A stretch of DNA of 64,000 nt from Salisaeta longa DSM 21114 (GCF_000419585.1 NZ_ATTH01000001.1:394005-458004), one strand, 5' to 3'. Counted from the first letter of the stretch, positions 44,426 through 54,114 are shown. Notes: generated by a model from the letters alone, not told the origin. A program made the numbers and translations.

Positions 44426-44597
44426 AACATTCGTTTGTTAGATAAAAGCCCGTTGCCGCGGTGTCCTCCGCTGGTAAATAGACACAGCCCGGCGCAAAAC
44501 ATAAAGTGTGCGGGCGCCTGCTTTGCCTTCGCCGTTGCCCGCTATCAACGCTGCACCGGTGGCGTTGGTTCGAGCATGCACATTGTTTGCACAGTAA

Positions 44598-45224
44598 TTA
44601 TTCGGCGGCAGATGACGACGCTTCGACGGGGGCTTCGGCGGCGGCTGCCGAGGCGGCCGACGGCGGGCTGAAGCAGCCCCGGCAGCGCGGTTCGTAGGCC
44701 TCGGTGGCCCCCAAAAGCACGCGCTCGCCGTCGGTAACCAGGCGCTGCGAGTGGTTGGCGGGGGCACCGCATTGCATGCATACGGCGTGGAGCTTGGTGA
44801 CGTGCTCGGCGACGGCCATGAGCTGGGGGACGGGCTCGAACGGCTGCCCGCGGTAGTCCATATCCAGGCCCGCCACAATCACGCGGGCGCCGTCTTCGGC
44901 GAGCGTCTGGCAGACGGCCAGCAGCGCGTCGTCGAAGAACTGCGCTTCGTCGATGCCCACCACGTCGGCGCCGTCTACGCGGTCGGGAATTTCGGCAGCC
45001 GATGCGACGGATACGGCGGCGATTGCGTTTTCGTCGTGCGAGACGGCCGCCTCGTCGCTGTAGCGGGTGTCCATTGCCGGTTTGAAGGCGCAAATTTGCT
45101 GACGGGCGAAGCGCGCGCGGCGCAGGCGGCGGATGAGCTCCTCGGTTTTTCCACTAAACATCGAGCCACAGATGACTTCAATCCATCCAGCGGCGCGGGT
45201 GCGGTCCACGATATGCGGTTCCAT
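44598..45224 (-). CDS. tdk: Thymidine kinase
   Basis: This protein has 208 residues from the ATG at 45224. The P-loop is [12 protein letters not shown], the Walker B/lid region [10 protein letters not shown] and the substrate loop [17 protein letters not shown]. The structural zinc is held by CMQC and CRGC. This is the type II (tetrameric) enzyme that phosphorylates thymidine in salvage. The last 20 residues are an Ala/Ser/Glu tail. It has its own promoter region on the minus strand upstream of recA. Confidence 0.96.
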   Translation of the reverse strand: MEPHIVDRTRAAGWIEVICGSMFSGKTEELIRRLRRARFARQQICAFKPAMDTRYSDEAAVSHDENAIAAVSVASAAEIPDRVDGADVVGIDEAQFFDDALLAVCQTLAEDGARVIVAGLDMDYRGQPFEPVPQLMAVAEHVTKLHAVCMQCGAPANHSQRLVTDGERVLLGATEAYEPRCRGCFSPPSAASAAAAEAPVEASSSAAE

Positions 45225-45380
45225 GCGCAAAAAGACTCATGCAGAAGATCACGGCATCATTAACTAAACGCGTGGCGCGGTCGATTGCCAATGGATTTTA
45301 GCGAAGATGCAGCGCCGGTGGCTCGCTCGCGGGCGCCGGCCGCGACCATCCATACGCCCGAAAAAGCTACACGCCCCAAG

Positions 45381-45416
45381 AAAAAGCGGGCGCCGCTCGA
45401 AGGCCGCGCCCGCTTC
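45381..45416 (-). terminator. Rho-independent terminator of the SGNH-lipase gene
   Basis: On the minus strand, AAGCGGGCGC and GCGCCCGCTT form a perfect 10-bp stem followed by TTTTTC. It lies 32 bp after the lipase stop. Confidence 0.8.
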
Positions 45417-45447
45417 AACCGTTGTGCGATAAAATCCAGCCGGGCGT

Positions 45448-46800
45448 CTATTGCCCCGACAGGACCGCCGGAATGGCGCCACTCAGGTCCGGAATGCTGC
45501 TCTGGTTGGGGTACTGCGCATTGATCGTTTGGATCAACCGCTGCGCGATGAGCTGGTGCGTGGCACCGCTCGGGTGAATGCCGTCGAGGCTAAAGTACGG
45601 CCCAAACAGGTTGGCGGGATCCGTGATGTTCGGAAACTTCGGAATCACGTCATCGGTCGGGTCTGTCGGCGTGTTGGTGCCCACAGCGTACAGCGCGCGC
45701 AGGTCGGGGTTGGGGCTGAGGTACGCCCATCCGTTCGCCTGCGCTTGCTGCTGAATGAAGCCGTTGAACTGCGCCACGCGGGTACGAAGCGTTTGAATCT
45801 CAAGCCCGGTGAGGAGCGAATACGCTGCAAGCGGACCGTCGGCAAAGAGCTGCGGATAGCGCTGGGCGAGCGGCGCATCGTTGGCGCAGTCGAGCGTTAC
45901 CGATGCCCCCTGAGCCGCCGCCAAAAACAGCCCCTGAAAGCCGTAGCGGAAGGGCACGAGTATCTGGTCGCCCACGCCGCCGGCCGCCTGCGGGGCGCAG
46001 CTGTTGGCCACATCGAAGCTGCCCCACGTGGGATAGGTCGCCGCGCCAAACTGATTGATTTGCTGCTCGGCGCCAAAGTACGACACGCCGGGCGACAGGT
46101 ACGGGATGATGGTTGGGTCGGCCACGCCAAACAGCACCGCCCCGCGCAAACGCTCGGCCTGCTTGAGCGTGTTGATCGCTGCCGTGTAGCGGTCCTGGAA
46201 CGCATCGAACGACGTCACCACAGGAGCCGCGTCGGTTCCTACGATGGCTCCGTTCAGCACATCATTGTTTCCAATCCATACCGTTGCAAACGTCGGCTCC
46301 ACATCCAGCGCGGCCTCGGCCTGCGTGCGTCCGCCCAAGACGAACTGCGTGAGCGCGTTGGTTGCTGCGCCCTCATTAGGGCTGTTGGTGGTGAGGCTTG
46401 CAACATTGGCGCCCGGCACGGCCACGTTGTTCAGCGTCGTGGGGATCGGGGGGCGGCGCAAGGCGCACTGCACCGTTGGGTCGCCGCCCACTACGGCGCC
46501 GGTGAGCGCATTGGTGAGCGGGGGCGGGCAGCCGGGGAGCGCGAGCTCCGGCAGGTTAAATTCTGTGCCCATCTGTTGGGCGACGAGCACCGGGTAGGCC
46601 TCCCGCTGCGTGTTGATGTTGATTCCGTTGGACTGAAAGCCCGCGGTGATGGAGTTGCCCAGCGAGACGTAGCGACTGAAGAGGTCGCCGCCGCGCGGAT
46701 CGGGCGGTAGGAGTTCGCCTCCGTCGCAGCCGCTGAGGGCAACGGTGCCGGCCAGGAGGAGCGCCAAGGCGCCAAGCGAAAGACGTCGAAAGATGGTCAT
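45448..46800 (-). CDS. SGNH/GDSL-family lipoprotein esterase
   Basis: This protein has 450 residues from the ATG at 46800. The lipobox is ALSGC (Cys near 25). Block I is SLGNSITAGF with the catalytic Ser, and block III is VWIGNNDVL with the Asn. The C-terminal block V is SLDGIHPSGATHQL with Asp and His. It is a secreted, lipid-anchored esterase or lipase. It follows a FadL/OmpP1-type porin gene by 53 bp in one operon, a pairing that recurs in Bacteroidota and suggests lipid or hydrocarbon uptake with extracellular hydrolysis. Confidence 0.9.
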   Translation of the reverse strand: MTIFRRLSLGALALLLAGTVALSGCDGGELLPPDPRGGDLFSRYVSLGNSITAGFQSNGININTQREAYPVLVAQQMGTEFNLPELALPGCPPPLTNALTGAVVGGDPTVQCALRRPPIPTTLNNVAVPGANVASLTTNSPNEGAATNALTQFVLGGRTQAEAALDVEPTFATVWIGNNDVLNGAIVGTDAAPVVTSFDAFQDRYTAAINTLKQAERLRGAVLFGVADPTIIPYLSPGVSYFGAEQQINQFGAATYPTWGSFDVANSCAPQAAGGVGDQILVPFRYGFQGLFLAAAQGASVTLDCANDAPLAQRYPQLFADGPLAAYSLLTGLEIQTLRTRVAQFNGFIQQQAQANGWAYLSPNPDLRALYAVGTNTPTDPTDDVIPKFPNITDPANLFGPYFSLDGIHPSGATHQLIAQRLIQTINAQYPNQSSIPDLSGAIPAVLSGQ

Positions 46801-46853
46801 GGGTCGTGCAGCTATAAACAAAGGAGCAGGAGGGTGCAGGGGGCAGCGCGCGG

Positions 46854-48281
46854 TTAGAAGTGCAGGGTGAACGTCGTGCCAATCAGGTGCGCGCTGAAGT
46901 TGTACAGCCCGCTATTGAGCGAGGCGAGGTCTTCAACGGATTCACCCGGCAGCGGGCCGCGGATGCGTCCGCGACGATCCTGCTGGCCCAGGTACTGGTA
47001 CGACACGCTGACGTCCAGCAGGTCGAGGGGCCGCCAGCCCAAGCCGGCCGTGAGGTGGTGCCGATCGGCCTCGGGCAGCAGCGGCGTCACCTGGCCATCG
47101 GGCGCTGCTGCTTCGTTGTAGAGGTAGCCGCCACGGACGGTAAATTGCTCGTTTACGTCGTAGCTCGCGCCAAACCGGAAGGCATTGGTATTGCTGTAGT
47201 TCTCATTGCGCACCTCGGTGCCCAGCTTCTCAAAGCGCAGGATCAGCTGGTCGAAGCTCGACCATTCCGTCCAGTGGTAGTCGGCCATTACGGTGAGCTT
47301 TTCCGTTACGTCGACGCTGAGGCCGGCCACGACTTGCGCGGGCATCGTGATGGCGGTTTGCACGTTCTGCTTGGTAAGGTCTCCGCTGCCAGAAAACTGA
47401 CCGGCTACCACGGCGTCCACCGGCGTACCGGCTTGTAACGGTGTACCGGGCACATCGGCCGGAATCACCAATCCTGTTTGAACCTGCGAGAAGTTGGCCG
47501 TACCGTCGTAGTCAAGCTCAATTTGCGAGAGGTACCGCGCGCCAATCGTCACCCGGTCGGTAATGTCGTACGTGAGGCCCACGTGGGCACCGTAGCCGGT
47601 GGCGCCGGTGGCCTCCAGCTGGGCATCGGCAAAGGCGGTGTGGAACGGGATGCCGAGTTGCCCGAAGGTAACGCCGGGTGCCACGTCCTGCTGGGCAAGA
47701 TCGAGCCGCTGCTTCAGCTCCACGCTCCCAATCGCTACAATGGGGCCCGCGCCAATCCGGAGCCCGTCAATAAGCTCGTAGGCCGCGGTGGGCTGGATGT
47801 AAATGCTCTGAACCGCCGCGTTGTAGCTCTCAAACGCGCCCGGAAAGGTCTGCGGGTCCCACTCGGTTTCCAGGCCGTACGGCACGTACACGCCCAGGCC
47901 CACGCCCAATTTCTCATTGATGCCGTAGGTGAGATACAGGTGCGGCGCCGGAATCGGCTGATTCTGCAGCTCGTACGTGTTCTGGGTGTAGTCGCTTGTA
48001 AAGTCGCCCTGCGCGGCAATGAGCGTAGCGCCCAGGCTCACGGTCAGGCCCTCCGTACCGGCCAGCCCGGCGGGGTTGTAGAAGATGGCGCTGCCGTCGT
48101 TGCAGGTGTTGGCGACACCGGCGCCGGCGCGGGCCATCGTGCAGGTGCCTTGTTCATAGACGGAAAAACCCTGCGCGTGTGCGGCCTGCCAGAGACCACC
48201 AGATGCCAGCGTGCTAAGGAGAAAGCCCGCAACAACCAGGCGGGCCACGGCCGAAAGCCGCGAGCGAGTTCGATTGGACAT
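46854..48281 (-). CDS. FadL/TodX-type outer-membrane hydrophobic-compound transporter
   Basis: This protein has 475 residues from the ATG at 48281. After a signal peptide (about 1-37, AHAQ) the hatch domain carries the family NPAG motif in GSAIFYNPAGLAGTEG. The barrel strands contain ITDRVTIGARYLSQIELDY and GASYDVNEQFTVRGGYLYNE. The protein should bring long-chain fatty acids or hydrocarbons across the outer membrane. It is the upstream gene of the lipase operon. The region before it, about 160 bp to the terminator of the next gene, holds no other gene. Confidence 0.93.
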   Translation of the reverse strand: MSNRTRSRLSAVARLVVAGFLLSTLASGGLWQAAHAQGFSVYEQGTCTMARAGAGVANTCNDGSAIFYNPAGLAGTEGLTVSLGATLIAAQGDFTSDYTQNTYELQNQPIPAPHLYLTYGINEKLGVGLGVYVPYGLETEWDPQTFPGAFESYNAAVQSIYIQPTAAYELIDGLRIGAGPIVAIGSVELKQRLDLAQQDVAPGVTFGQLGIPFHTAFADAQLEATGATGYGAHVGLTYDITDRVTIGARYLSQIELDYDGTANFSQVQTGLVIPADVPGTPLQAGTPVDAVVAGQFSGSGDLTKQNVQTAITMPAQVVAGLSVDVTEKLTVMADYHWTEWSSFDQLILRFEKLGTEVRNENYSNTNAFRFGASYDVNEQFTVRGGYLYNEAAAPDGQVTPLLPEADRHHLTAGLGWRPLDLLDVSVSYQYLGQQDRRGRIRGPLPGESVEDLASLNSGLYNFSAHLIGTTFTLHF

Positions 48282-48430
48282 GCGTACCTTGGGGACCAGT
48301 GAACGGAAAGCAGTGAAAGGCGCAGCCGCTGCGCCCATGCAGTCCACAGGTTATTAACGGTGTTAACAAATTGCAAATGAAAACGAAGCGCTTCCAATCA
48401 GCGCGCTCCAGCGTGTGGCGCTTCTGTTTT

Positions 48431-48460
48431 GCAAAAAAGAAGGCCCCGAAATAGGGGCCT
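48431..48460 (-). terminator. Rho-independent terminator of the AhpD-like gene
   Basis: On the minus strand, AGGCCCCT and AGGGGCCT-type arms (7 bp perfect GC-rich stem, loop ATTTC) are followed by TTCTTTTTTGC. It lies 46 bp after the stop of the AhpD-like gene. Confidence 0.8.
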
Positions 48461-48506
48461 CCGTTTGGGAGGGATGGCCCTCCGATGCCCGCGTACTGCA
48501 GCACGC

Positions 48507-49022
48507 CTACTGCTGAAACGCGTCGTCTACCGGCGTTTGGGCAATGTGGTTGACGTAGTTGCTGATCGTCTTGATGCCCAGCAGCGTCACGATCTCATAG
48601 ATCTCCGCCTTGGAAATGTCCTGGGCCGACAGTTCGTCGAGATCGTTCGACGAGAGCCATCCGCGCTTGCCCATAATCCGCCGAGTGGCTTGCACGAGGC
48701 GGCGCAGGCGCTCATCTTCGGGCAGCCCGCCTTCGTTAATGGTTGCGATGGTCGCAGCGTCAAGTCCGGCGGCTTTGCCGGCCGCGGCATGCGCTTTCGT
48801 GCAGTAGTGGCAGTCGTTGTAGCTGGAAATTGCAAGGATGACGGCCTGTTGCTCGGGGCCCGCGAGCACGCCGTCGTCGATGGCGCCGTTGGCCTGCAAG
48901 TAGGTGGCGCCAACGGCCGGGTTGTGCTCCGTCATCTCGGTGATGAGGTTGGGCACGAAGCCCATGGCGTCTTTCGCGGCGCTGCGAACCTCTTGGGCGG
49001 CGTTGGATACGGTGGTTGACAT
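48507..49022 (-). CDS. AhpD/carboxymuconolactone decarboxylase-family peroxidase-like protein
   Basis: This protein has 171 residues. It is an all-alpha fold with the redox motif CHYCTKAHAAAGKA (CxxC with downstream His), the catalytic signature of AhpD-like disulfide reductases or peroxidases. NPAVGATYLQANGAIDDG precedes it. It probably reduces peroxides or serves as an alkyl-hydroperoxidase partner in the cytosol. It is transcribed alone, diverging from pyrC across 230 bp with a palindrome at 49090-49111. Confidence 0.9.
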   Translation of the reverse strand: MSTTVSNAAQEVRSAAKDAMGFVPNLITEMTEHNPAVGATYLQANGAIDDGVLAGPEQQAVILAISSYNDCHYCTKAHAAAGKAAGLDAATIATINEGGLPEDERLRRLVQATRRIMGKRGWLSSNDLDELSAQDISKAEIYEIVTLLGIKTISNYVNHIAQTPVDDAFQQ

Positions 49023-49089
49023 AAACGTTGGGGATTGCTAAAAAGTATCGCGCTTGATTACGCCCTGTTTGTAGGCCCACCCCACCGTG

Positions 49090-49111
49090 CGTTACAACAC
49101 GCAATGTAACG
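49090..49111. promoter_or_regulatory. 7-bp inverted repeat in the ahpD-like/pyrC divergent region
   Basis: CGTTACA and TGTAACG are separated by 8 bases. The site is 68 bp before the AhpD-like start and 143 bp before pyrC. Its placement suits an operator of the AhpD-like gene. Confidence 0.4.
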
Positions 49112-49253
49112 GTTTTGTCAGCAAAGCCATCAGGCGCGCCTGGAGCCGGGCGGGCCGTGAGATCAAAAGAACGCAAAGGGCTCGCATCCAACGCCCGCGA
49201 GACGTACGTTGCAAAAAAAGCAAAGCCCTCCTTCCGATCTGCCTGATTGCCCC

Positions 49254-50543
49254 ATGACGCCCGATTTGCTGATTCAGAATGGCCGCGTGCTCGATCCGGT
49301 AGCGGGCACGGTGCGCACGGCCGACATCCTCATTCGTGATGGAAACATTGCGTCTGTGGGTACAGACGTAGCGGCGTCCGATGTGCCGACGTATGACGCC
49401 ACCGGCCGGCTGGTATCGCCCGGCTGGCTCGACATGCACGTGCACCTGCGCGAGCCGGGGTTCGAGCACAAAGAGACCATCGCCACCGGCGCGCGCGCTG
49501 CGGTGAAGGGCGGCTTTACGGCTGTGGCCTGCATGCCCAACACCGAGCCCGCGATTCATACGCGCGATGTGGTCGAGTTCGTGCGCCAGCGCGCCGCCGA
49601 AACGCCCATCACGGTGCACCCTATCGGCACCGTATCGAAGGAACGCGCCGGAAGGTCGCTTGCCGAAATGGGCGATTTGGCCGCGGGCGGTGCGGTGGCC
49701 TTTAGCGACGACGGCGCGCCCGTCTACGACGCGGGCCTCATGCGCCGCGCGCTCGAATACAGCGCCACGCTCAAGCGCCCCATCATCAACCACATGGAAA
49801 ACCGGGCGCTCAACCCCGACGGCCACATGCACGAGGGCTCCGTGTCGGCGCGGCTGGGCATTGGCGGCATTCCGGGCCTTTCGGAGGATGTGATGGTGGC
49901 GCGCGACATCGAGCTGGCGGCTTACACGGGCGGGCACCTGCACGTGGCCCACATCTCTACGGCGCGTTCGGTAGAACTCGTGCGGCGCGCCAAAGCCGAG
50001 GGCGTGCCGGTCACCGCCGAAGTGTGCACCCACCACCTGGCGCTCACCGACGAGGCGGTAGCATCGAGCGACTTCTCCACCCACACCAAGATGCACCCGC
50101 CGCTGCGTCCGGCCCGCGACGTGGATGCGCTAAAAGCGGGCCTCGCGGATGGCACCATCGATGCGCTGTGCACCGATCATGCCCCCCACGCGCCCCACGA
50201 AAAGGAGGTCGAGTTTACGGCCGCTCCGTTTGGCATCATCGGGCTGGAGACGGCCTGGGGCCTCATCGGCCGCGAGCTCATCGCACCGGGTCACCTGTCG
50301 GTTGAGGAAGCGGTGGGGAAGCTCACCGTGGCGCCGCGCCGCATTCTGAACCTGCCCGCCCCCACGCTGGACGAAGGCGCACCGGCCAATCTCACCATTT
50401 TCGACACCGATACGTCGTGGACGTTCTCAGGCGATGACATCCGCTCCAAGAGCCGCAACACGCCGTTCGTGGGCGCCGCGATGCAGGGCAAAGCGTGGGC
50501 GGTGTATACCAAGGGCACGCTCAACATCTGCGACGAAGCGTAG
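49254..50543 (+). CDS. pyrC: Dihydroorotase
   Basis: This protein has 429 residues from the ATG at 49254; a TTG 45 bp upstream is less likely. DMHVHLREPGFEHKETI carries the HxH zinc ligands. Further metal and substrate residues lie in CMPNTEPAI, HPIGTVS, INHMEN, EVCTHHLALTD and CTDHAPHAPHEKE. This is the class I (allantoinase-like) form used in pyrimidine synthesis to close the dihydroorotate ring. A terminator follows at 50673-50705. Confidence 0.93.
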   Translation: MTPDLLIQNGRVLDPVAGTVRTADILIRDGNIASVGTDVAASDVPTYDATGRLVSPGWLDMHVHLREPGFEHKETIATGARAAVKGGFTAVACMPNTEPAIHTRDVVEFVRQRAAETPITVHPIGTVSKERAGRSLAEMGDLAAGGAVAFSDDGAPVYDAGLMRRALEYSATLKRPIINHMENRALNPDGHMHEGSVSARLGIGGIPGLSEDVMVARDIELAAYTGGHLHVAHISTARSVELVRRAKAEGVPVTAEVCTHHLALTDEAVASSDFSTHTKMHPPLRPARDVDALKAGLADGTIDALCTDHAPHAPHEKEVEFTAAPFGIIGLETAWGLIGRELIAPGHLSVEEAVGKLTVAPRRILNLPAPTLDEGAPANLTIFDTDTSWTFSGDDIRSKSRNTPFVGAAMQGKAWAVYTKGTLNICDEA

Positions 50544-50672
50544 CCAATTGTTTGGGCCTCGCAACCTTTGCCGTGGGCCGCGCCGATGAGCTCTTGACGC
50601 AGCCGCCCCAGATTGCATCGGTCGACCTTCTGGCGGTGAAGTAATCCATCCGGCACCGCAAGAAAGCACCAG

Positions 50673-50705
50673 GCGGCGTTGTCTGCAACGGGCAACGCCG
50701 CTTTT
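50673..50705 (+). terminator. Rho-independent terminator of pyrC
   Basis: GCGGCGTTG and CAACGCCGC form a perfect 9-bp stem followed by TTTT. It stands between the convergent pyrC and thrA genes. Confidence 0.8.
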
Positions 50706-50731
50706 CATGTTGCAACAACCATTTAGCGGCG

Positions 50732-53182
50732 TTACTGTAGCAGACGTAGGATGTCGGCGAAGACGCCGGCAGCAGTCACGCGGGGCCCGGCGCCGGGGCC
50801 CTGCACGATCAGCGGATTGGTTGCGTAGCGATCCGTTTGGAAGCGCACGATGTTGTCGGTGTGGTTGATGCGAGCAAACGGATGCTCGGCGTCGTAGCGG
50901 CGCAGGCGCACGGAGGCGTTGCCCTCCGCATCCACGCGGCCCACGAAGCGGAGCACCTTGCCCTCGGCCTGTGCGGTGCGAAGGATGTCCGTCATCTCGT
51001 CGTCGTACGCAGGCAGTGCGTCCATAAAGTCCTCCACCGGACCGTCGGTGAGGGCGTCGGGCACGAGGCCGTCGACCGAGACGTCGCCTACTTCCAGCGG
51101 TATGCCCATCTCGCGGGCCAAAATCACCACCTTGCGGGCGACATCCATTCCGGAAAGATCGTCGCGCGGATCGGGCTCGGTGAAGCCTTCGTCTTTTGCT
51201 TGCTGCAAGATGGCAGAGAACGGACGTTCGCCATCGAACGCGTTGAAGAGGTACGACAGCGTGCCCGAGAGAATCCCCTCGATGTGGTGCACGCGATCGC
51301 CGGTTTCGATGAGGTTGTGCAGGGTTTGCAAGATGGGCAGCCCGGCGCCCACGGTGGTTTCGTAGAGATAACGTGCGCGGTGCTCGCGGGCCCGGTGCAG
51401 GCGCAGATAGTCCGTCCACGGCGCGGTGCTTGCGCGTTTGTTGGGCGTTACCACGTGGATGCCGCGTTGCAACCAGCCGGCGTACCGATCGGCCACAGCG
51501 CCGCTTGCGGTGCAGTCGACGAGGACGGTGTGCGGGTACGCCTCGCTATGGACGTGATCCACGAACGCATCGAGGTCGGTGGCGGGCGCCGCGTTCAGGT
51601 CGTGGTGCCAGGTGGAGAGGTCGAGGTGTGTGGCGCCACACAGCATCTGCCGCGACGTGCAAAGCCCCCGCACGCGCAGGTCGATGGTGTGATCGCGCAA
51701 GAGCCGCTCGCGCTCGGCGTGTATCTGCTCCACGAGGGCCGCGCCCACGTTGCCCGCGCCAATGATTCCAATAGACACGGTGCGGGGCGACAGGTAGAAG
51801 CCCGCATGCGCCGCCCGCAACGCCCGCTGGGCCGCGTCGCGGTCGACCACCGCGCTGATGTTACGCTCGGAGGCGCCCTGTGCGATGGCCCGCACGTTTA
51901 CGCCGGCGTGGGCGAGGGCGCTAAAGAACGTAGCCGCAACGCCGGGCGTGCCCGACATCTGCTGCCCGACGACGGCAAGGATGCTGCAGTCTGGCGCCAC
52001 GCGCACCGGCTGCACATGCCCCCGGTCGATGGCCGCGTAAAACGCATCGTTGGCCACCTCCGCAGCGGTGTCGGCTTCGGCGGTGGGCACCGCAAAGCAA
52101 ATGGAGTGCTCGCTGGAGCCCTGCGAGATCAGAATGACGGAGATGCCAGCCGCCTCCAGCGCGTCGAACAAGCGCCGCGCGGTGCCAGGCACGCCCATCA
52201 TGCCGGTGCCCTCAAGGGTAAGCAGCGCGACGTCATCAATCGTGGAAAAGCCCTTTACAAGGCGGTCTTCCGTTCCGGTGGCGTCGATGCGGGTGCCGGG
52301 CGCCTCGGGGTTGAAGGTGTTGCGGATGATGAGCGGCAGGTTGTGGGCCATCACCGGCGCCAGCGTGCGCGGGTGGATCACGTGGGCGCCAAAGTAGGCC
52401 AGTTCCAGCGCCTCGTCGTAGGAGAGCGCATCGAGCGGCTGTGCATCGGGCACGTACCGCGGGTTGGCGCTCATCACGCCGTCCACGTCCGTCCATATTG
52501 TCACGCTGTGGGCATCGAACAGCACGCCAAAGAGCGCTGCCGATACGTCGCTGCCGTTGCGCCCCAGGGTGGTGGGCACGCCGGCGGGCGTCGAAGCGAT
52601 GAAGCCGGTGACGACGGCGTGGTCGATGGATGGGTGCTCAGCGCGCCACGCGTTGAAGCGGCGGCGGGTGGCGTCCCAGTCAACCGAGGGGCCGGTGCGT
52701 TCATGCGAGACGATCAGGACATCGCGGGCGTCGAGCAGGCCCACGGTTTTGCCTTGCGCGCGCAGTACGCCGGTGAGCAGCCGGGCGCTCCACTGCTCGC
52801 CAAAGCCGCCAATGAGCGCGTGGGCCGCGGGGGGAACGGCCCGCAGGTGCTGCATGGTGCGGAGGACGTCGGCGATGGCGTCGCGGTCGGTGGCCAGCTG
52901 CGCATGTACGGCCGCTGGATCGTCCAGGAGGGCGGTGGCGGCAGCCCGCTGGTCGGCGATGAGGGCGTCGAGGGGTTCGAGGGGCGGCGCATCGGCCGTG
53001 GGGGCTGCCTGGGCGAGGTCGAGCAGCCGGTCGGTAACGCCGCCCATGGCCGAAACGACCGTGGCTATCGGGCGGCCGGCCTCGTGAACCAGGCGGGCGG
53101 CGCGGAGGAGACGATCGGGCGTTGCGAGGCTTGTGCCGCCAAACTTGTAAACAGCCCAGGCAGCGCTAGAGGGTGCAGTCAT
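50732..53182 (-). CDS. thrA: Bifunctional aspartokinase / homoserine dehydrogenase
   Basis: This protein has 816 residues, the usual length of ThrA/MetL. The kinase domain begins VYKFGGTSLATPD with SAMGGVTD, and includes LGRNGSDVSAALFG and TDVDGVMSANPR. Two ACT regulatory repeats follow (about 320-460), with ISVILISQGSSEHSI and VRAIAQGASERNIS. The dehydrogenase half starts VSIGIIGAGNVGAALVEQI and has GILSGTLSYLFN and DPRDDLSGMDVARKVVILARE. It catalyses steps 1 and 3 to threonine and methionine. It follows the second punA by 20 bp. Confidence 0.97.
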   Translation of the reverse strand: MTAPSSAAWAVYKFGGTSLATPDRLLRAARLVHEAGRPIATVVSAMGGVTDRLLDLAQAAPTADAPPLEPLDALIADQRAAATALLDDPAAVHAQLATDRDAIADVLRTMQHLRAVPPAAHALIGGFGEQWSARLLTGVLRAQGKTVGLLDARDVLIVSHERTGPSVDWDATRRRFNAWRAEHPSIDHAVVTGFIASTPAGVPTTLGRNGSDVSAALFGVLFDAHSVTIWTDVDGVMSANPRYVPDAQPLDALSYDEALELAYFGAHVIHPRTLAPVMAHNLPLIIRNTFNPEAPGTRIDATGTEDRLVKGFSTIDDVALLTLEGTGMMGVPGTARRLFDALEAAGISVILISQGSSEHSICFAVPTAEADTAAEVANDAFYAAIDRGHVQPVRVAPDCSILAVVGQQMSGTPGVAATFFSALAHAGVNVRAIAQGASERNISAVVDRDAAQRALRAAHAGFYLSPRTVSIGIIGAGNVGAALVEQIHAERERLLRDHTIDLRVRGLCTSRQMLCGATHLDLSTWHHDLNAAPATDLDAFVDHVHSEAYPHTVLVDCTASGAVADRYAGWLQRGIHVVTPNKRASTAPWTDYLRLHRAREHRARYLYETTVGAGLPILQTLHNLIETGDRVHHIEGILSGTLSYLFNAFDGERPFSAILQQAKDEGFTEPDPRDDLSGMDVARKVVILAREMGIPLEVGDVSVDGLVPDALTDGPVEDFMDALPAYDDEMTDILRTAQAEGKVLRFVGRVDAEGNASVRLRRYDAEHPFARINHTDNIVRFQTDRYATNPLIVQGPGAGPRVTAAGVFADILRLLQ

Positions 53183-53202
53183 GGAAAGCGGGGACTGAAA
53201 GG

Positions 53203-54063
53203 TTAGGCCGCGATGCGCGCGAGGGCATCGGTGACGAGACGGGTGAGCTGGGGCTTGGCCGCGTCGGCCGCTGCAAGCACATCGTCAATGTGCACCGGCT
53301 CCAGGGCATCGGGGAAGCACTCGTCCGTAATGACGGAAAGCGCGGCTACACGAATGCCCATGTGGCGCGCCACAAGCACCTCGGGCACCGTGCTCATGCC
53401 CACCGCATCGGCACCCATCTGCCGCATGAAGCGGTACTCGGCCTTCGTTTCCAGCGACGGGCCGAGGGCGGCCATGTACACGCCCTGTTGCAGCTTGATG
53501 CCGTGTTCAAGGGCGACATCCTGCAGGCAGCGCCGCAGCGCAGGATCGTACGGCTCGCTCATGTCCGGAAAGCGCGGCCCCCATCCGTCATGGTTTGGCC
53601 CGGTAAGCGGGTTCAGACCCAAGAAGTTGATGTGGTCGGTGATGAGCATGATGTCGGACGCCGAAAAGTGCGGATTGAGGCCGCCAGCGGCGTTCGAGAT
53701 CAGCAGTGTGTCGATGCCCAGCGTACCGAGCACACGTACCGGAAAGCCCAACTGCCAGGGCCCATAATCCTCGTACGCGTGCATGCGCCCCTGCATGGCC
53801 ACCACCGGCGTCTCGTCAAGCGTACCGATCAGCAGGCGGCCGGCGTGCGCATCCACCGTAGACACCGGGAAGTGCGGAATTTCGTCGTACGGCAGCGTAT
53901 GAGTGACGGCCATTCGGTCGGCGAGGCCGCCCAGGCCTGTGCCCAGGATGAGCGCCGTGGAGGGGACCGCATCGGCGCGGGCGGAGATGAACTGAGCCGC
54001 CTCGTCCACCTGATGCCGGTAGGTGGTGAGGTCGTCAGCGGTGCGCAAAGAAGCAGTGCTCAT
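53203..54063 (-). CDS. punA: Purine-nucleoside phosphorylase, trimeric type (paralogue 2)
   Basis: This protein has 286 residues. The trimeric PNP signatures are LILGTGLGGLADRM, GRMHAYEDYGPW, LLISNAAGGLNPHF, GPSLETKAEYRFM and ADAVGMSTVPEVL. At the purine-contacting position it reads VITDECFPD where paralogue 1 has TITNPAAG. That Asp-type variant is common in Bacteroidota and may change base preference. The gene sits between divIVA (51 bp upstream) and thrA (20 bp downstream), probably on one transcript. Confidence 0.93.
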   Translation of the reverse strand: MSTASLRTADDLTTYRHQVDEAAQFISARADAVPSTALILGTGLGGLADRMAVTHTLPYDEIPHFPVSTVDAHAGRLLIGTLDETPVVAMQGRMHAYEDYGPWQLGFPVRVLGTLGIDTLLISNAAGGLNPHFSASDIMLITDHINFLGLNPLTGPNHDGWGPRFPDMSEPYDPALRRCLQDVALEHGIKLQQGVYMAALGPSLETKAEYRFMRQMGADAVGMSTVPEVLVARHMGIRVAALSVITDECFPDALEPVHIDDVLAAADAAKPQLTRLVTDALARIAA

Positions 54064-54114
54064 GAAACGCGTGTCGTATGCAAAGATGGAGACGTGGTGG
54101 TGAAGGGGCCGGTC

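Noticed and set aside
44426-44597. LexA-type SOS box before recA
   Set aside because: No convincing palindrome of a known SOS type was found in the gap.
50837-53206. Open frame of 789 codons opposite thrA
   Set aside because: Same shadow composition. The minus-strand product is a complete bifunctional ThrA.
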